Of a stretch of 64,000 nt of DNA, positions 20,356-29,225 are shown piece by piece. This DNA is from Hydrocarboniphaga sp965279055 (lineage in GTDB: Bacteria > Pseudomonadota > Gammaproteobacteria > Nevskiales > Nevskiaceae): assembly GCF_965279055.1 (NCBI RefSeq), contig NZ_OZ257125.1:5009663-5073662 (forward strand), given 5' to 3'. The position numbers and the translations under genes were made by a program. The notes under the pieces were generated by a model, which was given only the letters and a program-made list of their open reading frames with translations, had not been told where the DNA came from and searched no databases. The stretch's first letter is position 1. Each line of letters begins with the position of its first letter.

Positions 20356-21978
20356 TTACTGCGCTCCGATCAGGAATGAGGCGTACACCTTGGTGACGGT
20401 CTGATCATCCACACTCGGATCAAATTCCAGAAGCGTTGTCCCCTTTTCAGTCGAGGCGACACTTTGAAAAAAGGCGTTGGTAACTTCGGGCGTTACGGTT
20501 TCGCTCTCGCCCCATTGCATGCCATCGAATACGCTATACGAGAGTCCGAGGTAGCCCACGTCGCTATCGGGCGCAACCATATAGGTTCCAACCGCTTTTC
20601 CACTACCGATCCACGCGATACGGGTGCGGGTTGTGAGGCCCCTTGCCCAACTGGCAGGTATGTCGGTCGACCATCCGGTATTGGGGATAAATTTAAAGAC
20701 GACAAAATCGGTGGTGGCAGTGCCATCGCTCTGAGAAGTCCCGCCCGTGGTGCACCCAGCCACCCGGCCGTCGGCATCGACCTCGATGCTGGAGAAGTCG
20801 GTCGTCATGTTGAGATGTTGTTTGGACAAGCGGGAGGCATCTTTCCAGACGCCGCCAACGCGCCGATTGGCGTAAACGCCCAAAGCTTGGACAGGTACGT
20901 TTCCGCCATCGCTCCAAATAACGGTGGCCGTCCCGCTGTTGTCGACGACCGCTTTGACCTGATCGAGATAGTTTTCGGTAGAGCTGCTGCCATCGCCAGC
21001 GATGCCAAGCGAGCCTGGTAGGTATTCAGCAGGGCCAAACTTCAAGGTACTACGATCGAAGCTACTGCCGTAGTAAGCGCGCTGTACGAGTTTGGGTTTG
21101 CTCTGCACGCGTGCGAGATAGACGAGGTTTAAATACTTGCCATTGTCGCTGCGCGACAAGGCGATGTAGTTGGTCTGCTCTCCCGCAAAGTTAGTGGGCA
21201 ACGGCGCTTGCTGGTACGGTTGCCATGCATGGGCTTCAATTGAATAGACCAGCGTGATCGCGCCTAATGAAGCGTTTTCAGCCGCGATCACCGCGTTGCC
21301 TGATTTATCAGACGCGACGTCATAGTTAAGGAATGCGTTCGGCGTGTAGGGCTCGGTATAGATTGCCTCGGGTTTGCTCCAGCCCATATCCGGTTCATAA
21401 CGAACGGCGTTGATCGACCAACCGGTGTCTTCTGAAGCCGTAATGAGCGCAATCGTGACGTTCCCAAGCACGTCAACTTCGAGATGCGCCGTCGACCAAA
21501 CCAGAGGAAGGGTCTTTATGCTTTTCCAAACCCCTTTTTTTGCAACATACTGCATGACGCGCGCTTTGCCGGCGGCGCCATCTTGTATCAGCGTCCAAGC
21601 GTTGCCTTTGGAATCGAATACGGGCGGACTATAGGATCCTGAAGGTGTGTCATAAACAGGATTGGGCATTGTCCATACGTAGGCAGGCTCACGCTCAGTA
21701 AATTGGAGAGCGCCGTCCGCCGTCGATGGCATTAATCTGCCGGTCGATGAGATGCGGATGTCGCCGTTGATCGAAAAATCACCGCCTGGCAGGCTTTCGA
21801 CTTGTAGCGGCTGGGATAGATCAATGTAGCGATGCCAAAGCGGGATACCGCTGGAATTCACCGCAAGCACGCCGTCGTCCTCCGGAATCAAATGCACTGC
21901 GGGATTGGCAGCTGCCGCATTGATTGCCCACGGTAAAAAAAGTGTCGCCATACCGGCGACGAACGCGCCTTTTAACAT
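20356..21978 (-). CDS. Secreted beta-propeller-like protein of unknown function
   Basis: A protein of 540 residues with a signal peptide (about 1-23, ending INAAAA). The body consists of recurring strand blocks in which Asp-Gly/Asn-Gly turns alternate with Trp- and Tyr-containing strands (SKGNAWTLIQ, DVLGNVTIALI, KSGNAVIAAE, NSGTATVIWSD). Such periodicity is typical of six- to eight-bladed propellers seen in exported repeat proteins; no catalytic motif is apparent. It precedes the split secreted gene on the same strand with a 69-base gap, so the two may be co-transcribed. Composition is AT-richer than the neighbourhood, consistent with acquired DNA. Confidence 0.7.
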   Translation of the reverse strand: MLKGAFVAGMATLFLPWAINAAAANPAVHLIPEDDGVLAVNSSGIPLWHRYIDLSQPLQVESLPGGDFSINGDIRISSTGRLMPSTADGALQFTEREPAYVWTMPNPVYDTPSGSYSPPVFDSKGNAWTLIQDGAAGKARVMQYVAKKGVWKSIKTLPLVWSTAHLEVDVLGNVTIALITASEDTGWSINAVRYEPDMGWSKPEAIYTEPYTPNAFLNYDVASDKSGNAVIAAENASLGAITLVYSIEAHAWQPYQQAPLPTNFAGEQTNYIALSRSDNGKYLNLVYLARVQSKPKLVQRAYYGSSFDRSTLKFGPAEYLPGSLGIAGDGSSSTENYLDQVKAVVDNSGTATVIWSDGGNVPVQALGVYANRRVGGVWKDASRLSKQHLNMTTDFSSIEVDADGRVAGCTTGGTSQSDGTATTDFVVFKFIPNTGWSTDIPASWARGLTTRTRIAWIGSGKAVGTYMVAPDSDVGYLGLSYSVFDGMQWGESETVTPEVTNAFFQSVASTEKGTTLLEFDPSVDDQTVTKVYASFLIGAQ

Positions 21979-22911
21979 TGAGGCTTCCCCGTCATAGTTT
22001 TCGATCGGCTTACTGATGGCCGCGCAAATCGCAACGACACGGCCCTACGAACTTGACCTTACGAAAAAGGCCAGCAGCAACGATGCCACAACGGCCGGAG
22101 CATTCCTTAAAAGTGCGGGGCACATCTCGTTGGTCCGGGGCACGGCTGGCGGGACCAATTACATATGGACGCCCAGTGATGAACTGGATCACTCTCCTTC
22201 CCGGGCAACATATCCTTGATCCGGTCCCATTGATCGTTACGCAGAACACGTCGCCCCATTTCCTAACTCGTTCAATGAGTTGGGAGCAGAGTCTGAATTT
22301 GATTGTTAATAGAGCCTATGTCGTCGCCACCGCCAAGCGGATTTGCGGGCGGCCTAGTGGCGCCCGCAAAGGGACGGCGGAGGATCCGTGTAGGCGCGCT
22401 CCGATCATCTGTCGTGCGCCCGGACGGCGCCTCTCGAATCAAGGTCGCAGCATGGCGCGGCGCGCGCCAAAACATTGCGATATGTCCCGCTGGCACACCG
22501 ATAGCGGTTACACATTTACGAAATATGTATGTAAAAAAATTGGCTGAAAAGATGCAGCCAGACCGTCAACTAACCCACCCAGATACTTTCGCCAACCGAT
22601 TGTGTGCACTACCGTTCTGAGTCTGACTAAACGCTAAAACTGTTGGTAAAAAGCCCGCACTTTTCCCCCTGGAAGTCGGGCTCTTTTCTTGCCCCAACGT
22701 TATGCGCGGCCGGCCGGCTTCGACTACTGCGTGCAGACTGGCAGCCGCTACCCGTTCTGAGCGGCGCGCCCGCATCCGGGGCTGGACGCGGAGCTGTTCC
22801 GGCGACGTAGCCGCCATTTTGTGAGCGTGGCCGCCGCCGGCCATCCTTTCGGGTAGGGCCGTGCGCCAGTGGCGGGTCGACACTGGGTAACCCGGTCCCG
22901 CCGAGCTGCCC
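21979..22911. other. 933 bases without a confident gene
   Basis: This is the boundary of the AT-richer patch. Short open frames occur on both strands (for example 22303-22620 on +), but none has a convincing start, codon pattern or recognisable protein. A terminator-like hairpin lies at 22648-22687. The last 200 bases return to high GC. Promoters for the secreted-protein gene (-) and the oxidoreductase gene (+) should lie within, but I cannot place them reliably. Confidence 0.5.
22648..22687. terminator. Bidirectional terminator-like hairpin
   Basis: AGCCCG (22652-22657) plus AC, with a one-base bulge, pairs with GTCGGGCT (22675-22682). AAAAA precedes the stem and CTTTTCTT follows, so each strand has a U-tract. 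No gene ends immediately beside it. Confidence 0.6.
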
Positions 22912-23931
22912 ATGACCCACACCCGCCGCTGGTACTTCAACCGGCGTCCTGCCAAGGACATCGAGGCCGACACCCTTCTGCTGCGGGAGGAGGCCTTGCC
23001 GCCAGCCGGGGCCGGGCAGTTGCTGCTGCGCACGATCTACCTGTCGATGGACGCGACCAACCGGCTCTGGCTGGGCGATTGGGATCTGTACATGGAGCCG
23101 GTGCGGCCCGGCGAGGCGATGAAGGGCTTTGCACTGTGCGAGGTCATCGAGTCGCATAACGCCGCATTTCCGGCCGGCTCGCTGGTCGCCGGGCTGGTGC
23201 CCTGGTCGGACTATTCGCTCAGCGACGGCAGCGGCCTGTCGCTGGTACCGCGCATTGCGGGCCTGAAACTCGCCGAGGCTTTCGGCGTACTGGCGATCGC
23301 CGGCCCCACCGCGCTGGTCGGGCTGATGGAAATCGGCCGGCCCAAGGCCGGCGACACCGTGGTGGTGACCGCGGCGGCCGGCGCGGTCGGCATGCTGGTC
23401 GGCCAGATCGCCAGGATTCACGGCTGCCGGACCATCGGCATCGCCGGTGGCCCGGACAAGTGCCGCATGCTGACCGAGTCGTTCGGCTATGACCACGCCA
23501 TCGACTACAAGCGCGACGACGTCGTCGCGCGGCTGCGCGAACTCGCACCGGACGGCGTCGACGTGCATTTCGAAAACGTCGGCGGCGACATGCTCGACGC
23601 CGGCCTGACGGTGATGAAAAATTTCGGCGCCGTGGTCATCTGCGGCCTGATCTCCACCTACAACTCCGCCGCCGGTGATCGCATCCCGGGCCCGTACATG
23701 TTCCGCAACCTGATCATGCGGCGGCTGCGTGTCGAGGGCTTCGTGATCCTCGACTATCTCGATCGCTATCCGCAGTATCAGGCGCAGCTCGCCGGCTGGA
23801 TGCTCGAAGGCCGGCTCAACTACCGGCTCGACATCACCGAGGGCTTGGAGAACGCGGTGGATGCGCTGAAGATGCTGTACACCGGCGCCAACAACGGCAA
23901 GGTGCTGGTGAGGATCGGCCCGGAATCCTGA
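22912..23931 (+). CDS. Zinc-independent MDR-family NADP-dependent oxidoreductase
   Basis: A protein of 339 residues of the prostaglandin-reductase/leukotriene-dehydrogenase branch of medium-chain reductases. The N-terminal GroES-like half has YLSMDATNRLWL (relatives have LSxDPYMR). The Rossmann half has VVTAAAGAVGMLVGQIA, and VHFENVGGDMLDAGL follows. No zinc-ligand cysteines are present. It would reduce the C=C bond of an alpha,beta-unsaturated ketone with NADPH. It lies directly before the LuxR regulator and the ketone-carboxylase genes in the same direction, so involvement in the same catabolic route is plausible but unproven. Confidence 0.85.
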   Translation: MTHTRRWYFNRRPAKDIEADTLLLREEALPPAGAGQLLLRTIYLSMDATNRLWLGDWDLYMEPVRPGEAMKGFALCEVIESHNAAFPAGSLVAGLVPWSDYSLSDGSGLSLVPRIAGLKLAEAFGVLAIAGPTALVGLMEIGRPKAGDTVVVTAAAGAVGMLVGQIARIHGCRTIGIAGGPDKCRMLTESFGYDHAIDYKRDDVVARLRELAPDGVDVHFENVGGDMLDAGLTVMKNFGAVVICGLISTYNSAAGDRIPGPYMFRNLIMRRLRVEGFVILDYLDRYPQYQAQLAGWMLEGRLNYRLDITEGLENAVDALKMLYTGANNGKVLVRIGPES

Positions 23932-23989
23932 GCGCGCTGCGGCGCAGTCGGCATCCCGGCGTGAACACGACGTCAACGGGGGATCGGCG

Positions 23990-26716
23990 CTGAGCACCAT
24001 CGCAGCAGCGACGCCGCGCCGGCGAGCGGCGCGCAAGACAGCCGCGGCCGCGCCAGCCGTCGAGGCGGCGGCCGGCGCGATCCTGCGCCATCGGCTGCTG
24101 GAAAAACTGTCGCTGTCGCCGCCGCCGCGGCTGATCGTCGTGCAGGGTCCGGCGGGCTTCGGCAAGACCTCGTTGCTGCGCCAGCACTGCCAGCGGCGCA
24201 TCGCCTGCGGCGACAGTGTCGCCTGGGTGCGCATGGACTCCTCGTCCGGCGACGCCGCCTATTTCCTGCGGCTGCTGTGCGATGCGGTCGAGCGCCTGCC
24301 CGGCGAGCCGCGGCGCGCGGAGCCGCGCATCGAAGGCCCCGGCACCCTGCGCGACGTGCTGCATGCGATCACGCGCATCGGCCGGCGGCTGGTACTGGTG
24401 GTCGACAACTTCGAGAGCGCCGCGAGCGCGCATTTCGACGCGATGTTCGCGCAGCTGCTGCGCAGCCTGCCGGAGTCGGTGCAGCTCTGCGTCGGCACGC
24501 GCGTGCTGCCGACCGCGCGCCTGGCGCGGCTGCAGATCCGCGAAGGCACGGTCGTCATCAGCAACGAGGAGCTGTGCTTCCGGCCAGCCGAATCCTTCGA
24601 GTTCTTTCGCGAGTTCGGCAGCTTGAATGCCGCCGATATCACCGCGATCCACGAACTCACCGACGGCTGGCCGGCGGCGCTGCAGGCGTATCGGCTGTGC
24701 CTGAAGCGCGGCGGCCGCTTCCGCAGCGAGGCCGCGGTCGGCAAGGGCATCACCCGCGAGCTGATGGATTTTCTGGCCGCCGAAATCTTCGACCATCTCG
24801 CGCCGGAACTCGGCAGCCTGCTGCTGGAGCTGGCGGTGCCGGAGAAGCTCAGCCCGGCGCTGGTGGAGCACATCACCGGCATGCCGCAGGGTGCCGAGCG
24901 CCTCGCCGAGATCGAGCGCGCCGGCCTGTTCCTGGCGCAGATGGATCTGGGCGGTACCTGGTTCCGTTTTCACAATCTGTTCCGCCAGTTCCTGCTGGCA
25001 CGCGCGGCGCAGCAGTTTCCGGCCGGCGATCTGCAACGCCGCCATCGCGTGATCGCGCAGTGGTATGCGGCGCAGGATTTCCGCGAGGAAGTGATTCATC
25101 ACTGGCTCGAAGCCGGCGACGAGCAGCGCGCCGCCGCGCGGCTGGCGCAATTCGTCGACGAGCTGCTGGCGCAGGAGCGCCTCGGCCTGATCGAGCGCTA
25201 TGCCGACCGCCTCGCGATCGACGCGATGCTGCCGCACGACAACCTGGTACATGCGGCGATCATTGCGTATGGCTTCCGCCGTGCATTCGACAAGGCCGAT
25301 CAGCTGCTCGCGTGCCACGCGGCGCAGCTGCAGCGCGACGACAGCGATCGCGCCAGGGTCGGTGCGCACAAGGTGTCGCGGCTGTTCGTGCTGGCCGCGC
25401 AGGACCGCATCGATGAGCTCGGCGCCGCGGCCGCGGATGCGGCGGATCATCTGCTCGACCGCAACGGCTGGCGCTACGGCATCACGCTCAACGCGCGCGC
25501 GATATTCGAAGTCGGTCGCGGCGATTTCGACGAAGCGCGCCGGCTGATGCAATGCGCGCGGCCGCTGCACGATCGCGATCAGCATGCCTTCGGCCAGGCC
25601 TATCAGGACGCGATCACCAGCATGGCGCTGACCTCGCAGGGCCGTGTCGACGACGCGGTGCGCGGTCTTGCGGCGGCGCTGCGGCGCACCGAGGAGCGCG
25701 CTTCCGGCATGGTCTCGGCGGGCGCGGTGGTCGCCGCTTACCTGGCCAGCGGCCTGTACGAGCAGGGCCATCTGGAAGACGCGACGCGCCTGGTCAACGA
25801 GTACGGCCAGCTGGTCGAGCAGCAGGCGATCGTCGACGCGGTGGCGACGATGACATTGACGCAAGCGCGCATCGCTCACCTGGCCGGGCGGCGCGGCGAT
25901 GCCGAAGAAGGCATCGAGCGCGTGCTGTTCGTCGGCTACCGCCATTCGCTGCCGCGGCTGGTGGTGTATGCGCATGCCGAGCTGGCGCGGCAGGCGACGC
26001 TGGACGGCAATCTGGACCAGGCCGAGCGCTGGCTGCGCGAGTTGCCGGCCGAGTGCCGCGAGCAGCCGCGCGACGGCCTGCTGATGTTCCATGCCGGCGA
26101 AACCGAGGCCTGCACCATCGGCTATGCGCGCTGGCTGATCGCCGCCGGCCGCCATGCCGAGGCGCGGCTGCTGCTGGCCGGTGAGATACGCCGTGCGGCT
26201 ACCGCGCGCCGCCGTCATCGCGAAATGAAACTGCAGTTGCTGATGGCGCTGGCCTGCCAGGCTGCCGGCAGGTCGAATCTCGCCGGGCGCACGCTGCTGG
26301 AGGCGCTGGAGATCGGCGCCGCGGGTGGATTCGTGCGCTCGTTTCTCGACGAGGGCGCGCCGGCGCTCGCGCTGATCAAGCAGTTGCACGCGCACCGCGC
26401 CGCCTTGCCCAAAGGGCTCAAGCCCGATGCGGTGTTGTGCCACGTCGGCCATCTGCTCGACGTCGCCGGAGGTGCCTCGGCCGGAGGCGTCGCCGCGGCG
26501 GTGGATGCCGCCGGGCTGATCGCCAGCCTGACCGAGCGCGAACGCCGGCTGATGCGCTTCGTCGCCGAAGGCCTGTCGAACAAGGATCTGGCCGATCGGC
26601 TGTCGGTGTCGACCAATACCGTCAAATGGCATCTGCGCAATATTTTCCAGAAGCTGCAGATCGCCAATCGCGTACAGGCGATCGCGCTGATGCGCAGCCA
26701 GGGCCTCTCCGACTAG
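23990..26716 (+). CDS. MalT-type LuxR-family transcriptional regulator
   Basis: About 908 residues from a proposed CTG start. The family N-terminus (ILRHRLLEKL, then IVVQGPAGFGKTSLL with Walker A near residues 54-61) lies partly upstream of the first conventional start (GTG 24140). The only in-frame candidate with a Shine-Dalgarno (GGGGGA at 23978-23983) is CTG 23990. A STAND-type ATPase domain occupies about 45-330, followed by helical/TPR-like repeats to about 830 and a C-terminal LuxR helix-turn-helix. The HTH opens LTERERRLMRFVAEG and contains STNTVKWHLRNIFQKL. Such proteins bind an inducer and ATP, then activate adjacent operons. The ketone-carboxylase operon starting 104 bases downstream is the obvious target. 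Confidence 0.88.
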   Translation: MSTIAAATPRRRAARKTAAAAPAVEAAAGAILRHRLLEKLSLSPPPRLIVVQGPAGFGKTSLLRQHCQRRIACGDSVAWVRMDSSSGDAAYFLRLLCDAVERLPGEPRRAEPRIEGPGTLRDVLHAITRIGRRLVLVVDNFESAASAHFDAMFAQLLRSLPESVQLCVGTRVLPTARLARLQIREGTVVISNEELCFRPAESFEFFREFGSLNAADITAIHELTDGWPAALQAYRLCLKRGGRFRSEAAVGKGITRELMDFLAAEIFDHLAPELGSLLLELAVPEKLSPALVEHITGMPQGAERLAEIERAGLFLAQMDLGGTWFRFHNLFRQFLLARAAQQFPAGDLQRRHRVIAQWYAAQDFREEVIHHWLEAGDEQRAAARLAQFVDELLAQERLGLIERYADRLAIDAMLPHDNLVHAAIIAYGFRRAFDKADQLLACHAAQLQRDDSDRARVGAHKVSRLFVLAAQDRIDELGAAAADAADHLLDRNGWRYGITLNARAIFEVGRGDFDEARRLMQCARPLHDRDQHAFGQAYQDAITSMALTSQGRVDDAVRGLAAALRRTEERASGMVSAGAVVAAYLASGLYEQGHLEDATRLVNEYGQLVEQQAIVDAVATMTLTQARIAHLAGRRGDAEEGIERVLFVGYRHSLPRLVVYAHAELARQATLDGNLDQAERWLRELPAECREQPRDGLLMFHAGETEACTIGYARWLIAAGRHAEARLLLAGEIRRAATARRRHREMKLQLLMALACQAAGRSNLAGRTLLEALEIGAAGGFVRSFLDEGAPALALIKQLHAHRAALPKGLKPDAVLCHVGHLLDVAGGASAGGVAAAVDAAGLIASLTERERRLMRFVAEGLSNKDLADRLSVSTNTVKWHLRNIFQKLQIANRVQAIALMRSQGLSD

Positions 26717-26820
26717 CTTTCGTATCGATACCCGCTCCTTAGGGTGGGTTCACCCGCGTGTACCCACGCGAGCATGGCTGCACCCGCCGGACGAAGCGGG
26801 GCAACCATGCGGAGGAGACG

Positions 26821-28779
26821 GTGGGGAAACTCATCAATATCGACAACGGCGGCACGCTGACCGACATCTGCGTGACCGAGGGCGCGGCGGTGTGGCGTAC
26901 CAAGACGCTGACCACACCTTTCGACTTGTCCAAGTGCTTCATCGACGGCCTGCTCAAGGTGTCGGTGCAGATCTACGGTGCGGAAGATCTGGTGTCGCTG
27001 TTGTCGACCACCGACCACCTGCGCTATTCGACGACCCAGGGCACCAATGCGCTGGTCGAGCGCAAGGGCCCGCGCCTGGGTCTGCTGCTGAGCGCGGCGG
27101 CGGACGTGCGCGCCTTGCAGCCGGATGCGCACGCAGCGCAGCTGTTCGCCGCTCTGGTCGGCGAGCGCGTCGGCCGCCTCGACACCAGCCTGGACGAAGA
27201 GCGGCTGGAGGCCGCCGCGGTGCGTGCGATCAACGCACTGACCTCGGCCGGCGCCAACCGTATCGTCGTCGCGCATTTCGGCGCAGACCGCGAGCGCAGC
27301 GAAAACCGGCTGAAAAACCTGCTGCTGCGCAAATTCCCGCAACACCTGCTCGGCGCGATTCCGATCCTGTATTCCAGCGAGCTGGTCGAGGACGCCGACG
27401 ATGTACGGCGCAGCTGGAGCGCACTGTTCAACGCCTTTCTGCATCCGGCGATGGAGCGCTTTCTGTACAACGCCGAACACAAGCTGCGCAACAGCAAGGC
27501 ACGCAATCCGCTGCTGATCTTCCGCAACGACGGCCACTCGGCGCGCGTCGCCAAGACGGTCGCGCTGAAGACCTACAGCTCGGGACCGCGCGGCGGCATG
27601 GAGGGCGCACGCGCCCTGGCCGGGCACTACGGCTTCCGGCATCTGCTGTCGATCGACATCGGCGGCACCACCACCGACATCGGCGAGGTCCGTGACGGTT
27701 GCGTGCGTGCGGATCGTCGCGGCCGTGTCGAGGGCGTCGAAGTGTCGTTTGCGCTGTGCGATGTGGTCAGCGTCGGTGTCGGCGGCAGCTCGATCATCAA
27801 GCCGGCCGGCGATCGCGGCCTGCGCGTCGGGCCGGAGAGCGTCGGCAGTGCACCCGGCCCGGCATGCTTCGCGCTCGGCGGCACCGATGCCACGATCACC
27901 GACGCTTTCCTGCTGAGCGGCCTGCTCGATCCGGCGTCGTTCTTCGGCGGTGAACTGAAGATCGACATCGAGCGCGCACGCCGCGCGATCGCCGAAAAAG
28001 TCTCGGCTCCCCTGGCCATCGGCGAGCCGCAGGCGATTGCCACGATGGAACAGGCCTGGGTCGACAAGGTCGCGACCGGCATTCGCGAGTTCACCCAACC
28101 GACGGCGGACACGACGCTGGCCGCGTTCGGCGGCGCCGGTCCGTTCGTGGTGTGCCGCATCGCCGAAGCGGCCGGCATATCGCGGGTGCTGATTCCCGGC
28201 CTCGCCGCGGTGTTTTCCGCCTACGGGCTGGGGTTTTCCGATATCGGGCACGACTACGAAACGCCGCTGGCGACGCGCGACCGGGCGGGCCTGGAGGCGG
28301 CAGTCGACGCGCTTGCGCGACGCGCCCGTCGCGGCCTGCAGGCGGAAGGCTTCGCGCTGGAGCAATGCCGGCTCGAATACCGGTGGCAGGTCAGCGGTGG
28401 CGGCCGCGACGAGCTGCTGCCTTTCGACGGCGAATTGCCGGTGGCGGGCGATGCCTGCCAGCTGTCGTTGATGCTGAGCGTGGTCAAGCCGATCGGCCAT
28501 CCCGAACTGCGCGGGCGCTTCGGCTCTTCGCGCAGCGCCGCGGTTGCGGCGGGTACGCGCCGCGTGGTGATCGCGCAGCGTGCCGCCGATCTGCCGCTGT
28601 ATCGAGTCCAGGATCAGGTCGCCGGCGCGTCGGCGGCGGGGCCGGCGGTGCTGGAAGAAGCCTTCTTCACCTGCCGGATCGATGCCGGCTGGCGTTTCGA
28701 GTTCAACGACGGCGGCGACATCCTGCTGAGCCGCGAATCGAGCAACGTATCCAATGCAAAGCCAGGGAGCCGCGCATGA
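26821..28779 (+). CDS. HyuA-like subunit of an ATP-dependent ketone carboxylase (first copy)
   Basis: A protein of 652 residues, hydantoinase A/oxoprolinase A family, ASKHA fold. The N-terminal phosphate loop reads DNGGTLTDICV (canonical DIGGTFTD), followed by YSTTQGTNALVERKGPRLG. The second nucleotide motif SIDIGGTTTDIGEV lies near residue 280. GTG 26821 follows GGAGGAG (26811-26817). The stop overlaps the gamma-subunit ATG. In acetophenone carboxylase two HyuA-type subunits, one HyuB-type and one gamma form the core; this gene is the first HyuA. The Ile-to-Asn change in the first loop sets it apart from the second copy, so one of the two may have a mainly structural or specialised ATPase role. 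Confidence 0.85.
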   Translation: MGKLINIDNGGTLTDICVTEGAAVWRTKTLTTPFDLSKCFIDGLLKVSVQIYGAEDLVSLLSTTDHLRYSTTQGTNALVERKGPRLGLLLSAAADVRALQPDAHAAQLFAALVGERVGRLDTSLDEERLEAAAVRAINALTSAGANRIVVAHFGADRERSENRLKNLLLRKFPQHLLGAIPILYSSELVEDADDVRRSWSALFNAFLHPAMERFLYNAEHKLRNSKARNPLLIFRNDGHSARVAKTVALKTYSSGPRGGMEGARALAGHYGFRHLLSIDIGGTTTDIGEVRDGCVRADRRGRVEGVEVSFALCDVVSVGVGGSSIIKPAGDRGLRVGPESVGSAPGPACFALGGTDATITDAFLLSGLLDPASFFGGELKIDIERARRAIAEKVSAPLAIGEPQAIATMEQAWVDKVATGIREFTQPTADTTLAAFGGAGPFVVCRIAEAAGISRVLIPGLAAVFSAYGLGFSDIGHDYETPLATRDRAGLEAAVDALARRARRGLQAEGFALEQCRLEYRWQVSGGGRDELLPFDGELPVAGDACQLSLMLSVVKPIGHPELRGRFGSSRSAAVAAGTRRVVIAQRAADLPLYRVQDQVAGASAAGPAVLEEAFFTCRIDAGWRFEFNDGGDILLSRESSNVSNAKPGSRA

Positions 28780-29225
28780 AAGTGTTGATCACGGAGAATC
28801 TGAGGATCGACCTCGATCGCGAGCGCTGGGAATGTCGCGACTGCGGCGCCGATCTGATCTCGGCGCGCGACAACTACAAGCGCGGCCTGCTGGTCTACGA
28901 CCGCGACCCGCGCGAGATCCACAAGCCGCTGCTCGATCCGGCGAAATACGCGATCACCTATGCGCCCGATCCGCAGTGGTGCCGCATTCTCGAGTACTAC
29001 TGCCCGCACTGCGGCACGATGATCGAGACCGAATATCTGCCGCCGGGCCATCCGCCGGTGCGCGACATCGAGCTCGACATCGACGCGCTGAAATTGCAGT
29101 GGAAGGATCGCGAGGAAGTGCGCGAGCCGGTGATTCTCAGCGAGCCGCCGCGCGGCCACGCGCATGCGCATCATCATGCGCAGGCGCTGCCGGCCGCCGC
29201 AGGCAACAGCGGAGATCGCGCATGA
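28776..29225 (+). CDS. Zinc-ribbon gamma subunit of acetone/acetophenone-type carboxylase
   Basis: A protein of 149 residues. Cys pairs C20-x2-C23 and C76-x2-C79 form a zinc ribbon, between which stands the family segment YKRGLLVYDRDP. The C-terminal part contains EYLPPGHPPVRDIELDID. This matches the small gamma subunit found only with acetone- and acetophenone-carboxylase complexes, so it distinguishes the operon from hydantoinases and oxoprolinases. Its ATG overlaps the stop of the first HyuA gene, and its own stop overlaps the next ATG. An added His-rich tail (about 131-138) is unusual. Confidence 0.85.
   Translation: MKVLITENLRIDLDRERWECRDCGADLISARDNYKRGLLVYDRDPREIHKPLLDPAKYAITYAPDPQWCRILEYYCPHCGTMIETEYLPPGHPPVRDIELDIDALKLQWKDREEVREPVILSEPPRGHAHAHHHAQALPAAAGNSGDRA

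Noticed and set aside
22303..22620. Possible small + strand protein of 105 residues
   Set aside because: No ribosome-binding site, no family, and an overlapping frame on the other strand is equally open.
22688..22705. Integron attC-like boxes (a CCCAAC directly followed by GTTATGC) near the edge of the AT-richer patch
   Set aside because: The two boxes abut instead of flanking a palindromic attC body, no second site or integrase is present, and neighbouring genes do not have cassette organisation. Probably chance.
23834..26632. Long minus-strand open frame opposite the LuxR regulator
   Set aside because: Composition-driven shadow; its translation is rich in Arg, Gln and Ala without motifs.
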